From CAYYDH01 sp964470615 (GTDB lineage Bacteria > Patescibacteriota > Minisyncoccia > Minisyncoccales > GWA2-38-27), in the NCBI GenBank assembly GCA_964470615.1, contig CAYYDH010000035.1:1-7074 (forward strand): 7,074 bases of DNA, written 5' to 3'. Shown piece after piece: positions 5,444-7,074 of the stretch (position 1 is its first letter; each line of letters opens with the position of its first letter). The position numbers were made by a program, and so were the translations under genes. A model generated the notes under the pieces. It did not search any database. It saw only the letters and a list, made by a program, of their open reading frames with translations, and was not told the DNA's origin.

Positions 5444-6769
5444 CTATGACCGAGTGACCTCCGAGAAGATCTGATCCTTCGGAACTTTGGTCTGTTGGCG
5501 GGTTGCCATGTTCTTCACGACAAACATGCCAGAAGAAATTTCGTCCTCGCCGACGAGAACCACAAACGACACGCCGATTTTGTCGGCGTAGACCATTTTC
5601 TTCTTCATCTTCCCCTCTTCGAGATACACTTCCACCGTGAGTCCCTGCTGGCGCAACATGGTTGCGATCTCCAATGGAACAGAGAGGTCATTGACGAAAG
5701 GCACTACGAGCACCTTCGCCAAAGTGGAAGCCCCAGCCTTCACGAGTCCGGCCTCCTTGAGCTGGTAAAACAGCCTTGTGAGACCGATCGAGATTCCAAC
5801 TCCAGGAAGTTTCTTATCAGTGTACTTCTCCGCCAGGTTATCGAACCTGCCGCCAGAGCACACCGACCCGACTCCTGGATAATCCACCAGTGTTGTTTCA
5901 TACACCGTGCCGGTGTAGTAATCAAGCCCACGGGCAATCGAGAGGTCGATAGCGAAAGAGCTATCCGGCATGCCGAGAGCCCTCATGTATTTGACTACTT
6001 CGGCAATCTCAGAAACGCCAGCGACAAACTTTTCGTCGGTCACGCCAAGCAATCCAAGACTCCTAACAACCTCTTCAGTGCTTCCACTGATAGCCAAGAA
6101 GTCAAAAATCTTCTGCACGGCATTGTCCGACAGACCGATTTCGACGAGGCTCTTGTGAACCTCGGCTTCCCCAGCCTTCTCGATTTTGTCGATTACTCTC
6201 ATCACCTCAACCGCAAGCTCGCCGACCCCAGCCGAATTAAGCAGGCCGGTAATCAGCTTCCTATTGTTGATGCGAATAAGGAAACGGCCGATGTCCATCC
6301 TTGTGAATACATCGTAGATGACCCTGGGAATCTCGGCATCGTTGACGAGACTCAAAAATCCATTGCCGATGATGTCGATATCACACTGGTAAAACTCGCG
6401 ATACCTGCCCCTTTGTGGTCTTTCGCCGCGGTAGACCTTTGCGATGTGGTACCTCCGGAACGGAAAGGCCAGGTCTTTGACGTGTTCAGCAACGTATCTG
6501 GCGAGCGGAACGGTGAGGTCAAACCTCAGAGCCAGCTCGTTATCGCCCTTCATGAAGCGGTAAATCTGCTTGGCAGTCTCTCCGCCCACTTTTGCAAGAA
6601 GCACTTCAGCCCTCTCAATGGCTGGCGTGTCAATCGGCACAAAACCGTACTGTTCGTAGACGCTCCTGATTGTATCCAACATCCGATTGAAAGCAATCTG
6701 GTCTGCCGGAAGGAGCTCCATGAACCCTGGGAGAACCCTGGTCGGAATTTTTCCTTCGCTGTTAGTCAT
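5444..6769 (-). CDS. hisS: histidyl-tRNA synthetase
   Basis: HisRS charges tRNA-His with histidine using ATP, in the cytoplasm. The class II core is clear. Motif 1 lies in the helix after LPGFMELLP. Motif 2 is FRRYHIAKVYRGERPQRGR (residues 104-122 from this start). The histidine-specific loop is ARGLDYYTGTVYE (279-291) with its catalytic Arg. SGGRFDNL (305-312) follows, then motif 3, GVGISIGLTRLF (323-334). The C-terminal anticodon-binding domain begins near residue 350 (KVLVVPF). I choose the ATG at 6769 (441 residues) because GAGGAG lies 9 bases upstream in nearly the same context as the next gene's start. The in-frame ATG at 6823 would give 459 residues with a polar, low-complexity N-terminal extension and no SD; it cannot be excluded. 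The usual GTRD near the N-terminus reads VLPGF here. The unit is monocistronic and GC-rich, and tRNA-His is encoded about 2.9 kb downstream on the same strand. Confidence 0.96.
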   Translation of the reverse strand: MTNSEGKIPTRVLPGFMELLPADQIAFNRMLDTIRSVYEQYGFVPIDTPAIERAEVLLAKVGGETAKQIYRFMKGDNELALRFDLTVPLARYVAEHVKDLAFPFRRYHIAKVYRGERPQRGRYREFYQCDIDIIGNGFLSLVNDAEIPRVIYDVFTRMDIGRFLIRINNRKLITGLLNSAGVGELAVEVMRVIDKIEKAGEAEVHKSLVEIGLSDNAVQKIFDFLAISGSTEEVVRSLGLLGVTDEKFVAGVSEIAEVVKYMRALGMPDSSFAIDLSIARGLDYYTGTVYETTLVDYPGVGSVCSGGRFDNLAEKYTDKKLPGVGISIGLTRLFYQLKEAGLVKAGASTLAKVLVVPFVNDLSVPLEIATMLRQQGLTVEVYLEEGKMKKKMVYADKIGVSFVVLVGEDEISSGMFVVKNMATRQQTKVPKDQIFSEVTRS

Positions 6770-6830
6770 GTCACTAATCTCCTCGGTTGGTTGAGTTTTT
6801 TGATCTTCTTTTGGACTTTCCATAATCTTA

Positions 6831-6843
6831 GGTAAATTTTACC
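6831..6843. promoter_or_regulatory. short palindrome in the hisS leader
   Basis: ggtaaa-t-tttacc is a perfect 6-bp inverted repeat with a one-base centre, 8 bases before the upstream candidate ATG at 6823. It is too tight for a normal RNA hairpin loop, so a protein-binding site is more likely than an RNA structure. It may be chance. Confidence 0.35.
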
Positions 6844-6870
6844 CGTTTTGATTGTAAAAGTCCAGTCAAT

Positions 6871-6889
6871 GTGGCCTAACATAGACCAC
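6871..6889 (-). promoter_or_regulatory. small hairpin in the hisS leader
   Basis: On the minus strand GTGGTC and GGCCAC pair over 6 bp (one G-U) around a 7-base loop TATGTTA, just downstream of the predicted RNA start (about 6896). I see no T-box consensus, so this is not a recognisable His T-box riboswitch. Confidence 0.4.
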
Positions 6890-6902
6890 CAATCCGATTT
6901 GT

Positions 6903-6930
6903 ATACTACCAAAAAATTAGAAAAAGTCAA
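6903..6930 (-). promoter_or_regulatory. promoter of hisS
   Basis: TTGACT (6925-6930) and TAGTAT (6903-6908) are separated by 16 bases with a TGG extended -10. Transcription would start near 6896, giving a leader of about 127 bases to the ATG at 6769, the longest in the window. Confidence 0.78.
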
Positions 6931-6986
6931 GCTATTTACATATCTATTTTTAACGTGCACAAACACGAAAACGCTATTTAATCAAG

Positions 6987-7013
6987 ATATCACTTTTGGC
7001 CCTTGCATTAAAC
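6987..7013 (-). repeat. intergenic repeat element, copy B
   Basis: This is the second copy of the element at 2376-2402. It also lies just past a terminator T-tract, but the position of the -10 box reads TATCTT, far from consensus, so it may be a weak distal promoter of hisS, a decayed one, or a non-promoter repeat. The stretch 6931-6986 between it and the hisS promoter shows nothing else I can support. Confidence 0.8.
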
Positions 7014-7020
7014 AACCCAC

Positions 7021-7055
7021 AAAAAAACAACACCTCAGACAGTGCTTGAGGTGTT
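7021..7055 (-). terminator. terminator of the gene upstream of hisS (outside window)
   Basis: The arms AACACCTCA and TGAGGTGTT (7029-7037 and 7047-7055) form a perfect 9-bp stem with a 9-base loop, followed on the minus strand by G and seven T (7021-7027). The run of eight A at 7063-7070, flanked by ccc and gggg, may be the T-tract of a second terminator whose stem is cut by the edge. Confidence 0.88.
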
Positions 7056-7074
7056 AAAACCCAAAAAAAAGGGG

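Noticed and set aside
5495..6835. Long plus-strand open frame (446 codons) opposite hisS
   Set aside because: It lies exactly antisense to a well-matched hisS with all class II motifs, and its translation shows no recognisable domain; it is a shadow of the GC-rich coding frame.
6824..6896. T-box riboswitch controlling hisS
   Set aside because: No T-box consensus and no terminator/antiterminator pair is visible before the start codon; the hairpin is small.
6848..7057. Plus-strand 69-codon open frame near the right edge
   Set aside because: It covers the hisS promoter, repeat copy B and most of the terminator, so it is not credible as a gene.

Overview
The window most likely comes from a member of the Candidate Phyla Radiation (Patescibacteria). 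This is an inference. The main pointers are the left-edge membrane sensor, with its multi-TM N-terminus, YAILRHHLFNIK joint and QKEQIEKLAKDLE coiled coil typical of CPR 7TM histidine kinases; compact spacing; and several genes without a Shine-Dalgarno (SD) sequence. Every gene I can support lies on the minus strand, so transcription runs from high to low coordinates.

Right to left: the edge (7021-7074) holds a terminator for an unseen upstream gene. Next come the promoter and leader of hisS (histidyl-tRNA synthetase, 5444-6769) and its terminator. A separate unit follows, encoding an unusual phosphoribosyltransferase-like protein (4269-5279) with its own promoter, leader hairpin and terminator. 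Then comes a nucleoside phosphorylase (3428-4159), probably leaderless, followed by a HAD-superfamily phosphatase (2595-3395). Three bases past the HAD stop begins a consensus promoter for tRNA-His(GTG) (2454-2528), which ends at a strong terminator. About 28 bp further on is the promoter of a three-gene operon: SAM methyltransferase (1638-2351), LuxI/FeeM-like N-acyltransferase (910-1641) and a 7TM histidine-kinase N-terminus (1-908, cut by the window edge).

The most interesting part is that last operon. A small-molecule methyltransferase, an autoinducer-synthase-like acyltransferase and a multi-pass membrane sensor are translationally coupled (ATGA overlap, then a TAA-A-ATG junction). That is the layout expected if the cell makes an acylated, methylated signal or lipid and senses it itself. 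The function is an inference; the gene order, junctions and motifs are read from the sequence.

Base composition is a mosaic. The left operon is very AT-rich and lacks SD sites. hisS and the phosphoribosyltransferase gene are near 50% GC and share nearly the same start context (GAGGAGAT then AGTG then ATG). A 23-bp element (20/23 identical) recurs just downstream of two different terminators, upstream of the methyltransferase operon and of hisS.
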